Source of the DNA: JBQTJJ01 sp052387235
Lineage (GTDB): Bacteria > Actinomycetota > Acidimicrobiia > Acidimicrobiales > GCA-2861595
Direction of reading: 5' to 3'
Assembly: GCA_052387235.1 (NCBI GenBank)
Contig: JBQTJJ010000132.1
Location: 1 to 12,652, forward strand
DNA: 12,652 nucleotides
The position numbers and the translations under genes were made by a program. Positions 11,637 to 12,652 of the stretch are shown here, one piece after another. The stretch's first letter is position 1; each line of letters opens with the position of its first letter. The notes below the pieces were generated by a model that was not told the DNA's origin, ran no database searches, and saw only the letters and a list, made by a program, of their open reading frames with translations.

Positions 11637-12275
11637 CTACCGCGAGAGCAGGAGCCCGCCGCAGTTCGAGCAGAAGAAGGCGGTGTCCACCATGCGCTCC
11701 TGCCAGTTGGCGGGCAGGCGCTGGATCACCTTGCAGTCACGGCAGGGGACCTCGTTGGTGTGGCAGGCCTGGCCGGCGCCGTAGAGCGTGCTGGGGAGCT
11801 TTCCCTTGGGCCGAGCCACGGCGTCGCCGTACTTCGCCGCCTTGCGGGCCTCGACCCGCAGGCGCTGGAACATCCGGGCCTGGGACTCGTGCTCGCGAGC
11901 CGCCCGCTCGGCCTGGACCCGCGACGCGGCCAGGCGGGCCCGGCGGGCCGCCTCCGTCTCGGTGCGCTTCGCCGTCCGGGACCAGGCCCCGGTCTCGGCT
12001 CCGCTCCAGGGGCTGGTGCGGCCGCCGCCGTAGCCGTACCCGTCGTCGCCGGCCTTCAGCTTGGCCCGGGCCAGCTTGTAGGCCTCGTTGAGCTCCTGCA
12101 TGCGCTGCTCGGCGGCCTTGCGGACCCGCTCGGGGCGACCCTCGTAGAGATCGGGGTGGAACTTCTTGGCGAGGGACCTGTAGGCGGCGGTGACCTCGGC
12201 CGGGGAGGCCATCGACGTGAGGCCCAGCACCTCGAAGGGGTTGACGCGCCGGGCCCGGCGCTGGCCTGTGGTCAA
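11637..12275 (-). CDS. J-domain protein with C-terminal zinc ribbon
   Basis: A 212-residue DnaJ-like co-chaperone. The J domain is N-terminal (about residues 12-75: NPFEVLGL, AYRSLAKKFHPDLYEG with the essential HPD, then MQELNEAYKLARAKL). The middle is a Gly/Tyr/Ser-rich stretch and then a charged Arg/Ala/Glu-rich helix likely to be a coiled coil (TEAARRARLAASRVQAERAAREHESQARM). The C-terminus has CHTNEVPCRDC and CSNCGG, enough cysteines for one zinc ribbon. It lacks the four CxxCxGxG repeats and client domain of DnaJ, so it is a specialised J protein, probably recruiting DnaK. It starts with TTG at 12275, with GAGGGG 7 nt upstream. No membrane segment is present. No link to the CBB genes is evident. 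Confidence 0.88.
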   Translation of the reverse strand: MTTGQRRARRVNPFEVLGLTSMASPAEVTAAYRSLAKKFHPDLYEGRPERVRKAAEQRMQELNEAYKLARAKLKAGDDGYGYGGGRTSPWSGAETGAWSRTAKRTETEAARRARLAASRVQAERAAREHESQARMFQRLRVEARKAAKYGDAVARPKGKLPSTLYGAGQACHTNEVPCRDCKVIQRLPANWQERMVDTAFFCSNCGGLLLSR

Positions 12276-12277
12276 TG

Positions 12278-12324
12278 CCGTTCCCCTCGATCCTGGACCT
12301 GCACTCCGACCCCGTTCCCCTCGA
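12278..12324 (-). repeat. 13-bp direct repeat upstream of the J-domain gene
   Basis: CCGTTCCCCTCGA occurs at 12278-12290 and again at 12312-12324, a 34-bp step. On the minus strand each copy reads TCGAGGGGAACGG, and the proximal copy contains the ribosome binding site of the J-domain gene. A candidate -10 (TACCAT, minus strand, 12337-12332) lies just upstream of the distal copy. A local duplication or a tandem binding site would both fit. Confidence 0.45.
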
Positions 12325-12369
12325 GCGGGAAATGGTAACGGGTGACGGCGTGCGGCCTCCAGCCGGCGC

Positions 12370-12400
12370 CGTCCCGGCTACCGCCCGCCGAGCCGGGACG
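12370..12400 (-). terminator. Second downstream hairpin
   Basis: CGTCCCGGCT (12370-12379) pairs perfectly with AGCCGGGACG (12391-12400) around an 11-nt loop. It stands next to the larger hairpin at 12404-12443 and downstream of the edge gene, so it may serve as a back-up terminator, or be part of the J-domain gene's upstream region. Confidence 0.4.
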
Positions 12401-12403
12401 CGG

Positions 12404-12443
12404 CGGTCGGGTGGGCCCCTCCGCCTCCGGGCCCACCCGACCG
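12404..12443 (-). terminator. 15-bp stem terminator candidate after the edge gene
   Basis: CGGTCGGGTGGGCCC (12404-12418) pairs perfectly with GGGCCCACCCGACCG (12429-12443) around a 10-nt loop, about 48 nt downstream of the stop of the minus-strand edge gene. There is no T-tract, but the stem is very stable and separates that gene from the J-domain gene. Confidence 0.6.
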
Positions 12444-12491
12444 AGATTCCCGACCGCAGCCCGGTGGTCGCCGGGCGGCGGTTCCGTTCGC

Positions 12492-12652
12492 CTACTTCTC
12501 GCAGCCCTGGCTGTTGACGATCCCCGACGAGCAGTCGATGGAGTTGGCGTGCCCGGAGATGGTCTTGCCTCCGGGTCCGGTGTGACCGGCGGGGCCACCG
12601 CCGCCCACCTCGGCGAGCACGTTGTCGAGGTCGAGCTTGATGCCTCGCACCA
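12492..12652 (-). CDS. 3' end of an unknown gene
   Basis: The minus strand is open from the window edge to a TAG at 12492, giving at least 53 codons with codon use like the neighbours. The readable part is VRGIKLDLDNVLAEVG, a Gly/Pro/His-rich stretch (GGGGPAGHTGPGGKTISG), then HANSIDCSSGIVNSQGCEK at the C-terminus, with two cysteines 11 residues apart that could form a disulfide in an exported protein. I cannot assign a family. The GTG at 12650 could be an internal codon or a start, so even a complete short protein cannot be excluded. A large hairpin downstream supports a real gene end here. Confidence 0.5.
   Translation of the reverse strand, partial: VRGIKLDLDNVLAEVGGGGPAGHTGPGGKTISGHANSIDCSSGIVNSQGCEK

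Noticed and set aside
11484..12338. 284-codon plus-strand open frame opposite the J-domain gene
   Set aside because: No domain, and its codons mirror the minus-strand gene with HPD and zinc-ribbon motifs.
1..12652. tRNA, rRNA, CRISPR array, insertion sequence or prophage genes
   Set aside because: No spaced repeats, transposase, integrase or RNA-gene signatures were seen on either strand.

Overview
The window is a very GC-rich stretch of bacterial chromosome holding a compact Calvin-Benson-Bassham (CBB) carbon-fixation locus. The codon use, actinobacterial-type -10 boxes (TAnnnT) placed almost on top of start codons (leaderless style), a NarL/GAF two-component pair and a red-type RuBisCO with CbbX all suggest an actinobacterium. 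I would guess the Acidimicrobiia or a neighbouring autotrophic lineage, but this placement is inference and no marker gene confirms it.

Layout from left to right. (1) Minus strand: rpe (ribulose-phosphate 3-epimerase) then prk (phosphoribulokinase, cut by the left edge). (2) Plus strand: a NarL-family response regulator and a GAF/HisKA_3 histidine kinase, coupled by a CTGA overlap and diverging from rpe across a 16-bp perfect palindrome. (3) Minus strand: cbbR (LysR regulator) then a class I fructose-bisphosphate aldolase, tail-to-tail with the kinase. (4) Plus strand, diverging from cbbR: cbbL-cbbS-cbbX, i.e. red-type form I RuBisCO large and small subunits and the AAA+ activase. (5) Minus strand, tail-to-tail with cbbX: an operon of three tiny single-pass membrane proteins, a 152-residue unknown protein and cbbY (a HAD phosphatase of the xylulose-1,5-bisphosphatase type). 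(6) Plus strand: a poly-proline, single-pass anchored protein with an outer domain. (7) Minus strand: a J-domain protein with a C-terminal zinc ribbon, then the 3' end of an unknown gene at the right edge.

How it works together: PRK makes ribulose-1,5-bisphosphate, RuBisCO carboxylates it, CbbX frees RuBisCO from inhibitory sugar phosphates, and CbbY destroys the xylulose-1,5-bisphosphate misfire product. Aldolase and epimerase serve RuBP regeneration. CbbR, and perhaps the two-component system, would set expression.

The least explained part is the cbbY operon. Its three overlapping genes encode 88-, 94- and 84-residue membrane proteins that share a loose post-membrane motif and are followed by an unknown soluble protein, all behind one recognisable promoter with a perfect palindrome at its edge. 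Other points worth a look are three CAGAT repeats exactly 15 bp apart between cbbR and cbbL, an apparent ATC start in the aldolase, a CTG start in the kinase, and a His-to-Gln change at a metal-ligand position of the epimerase.
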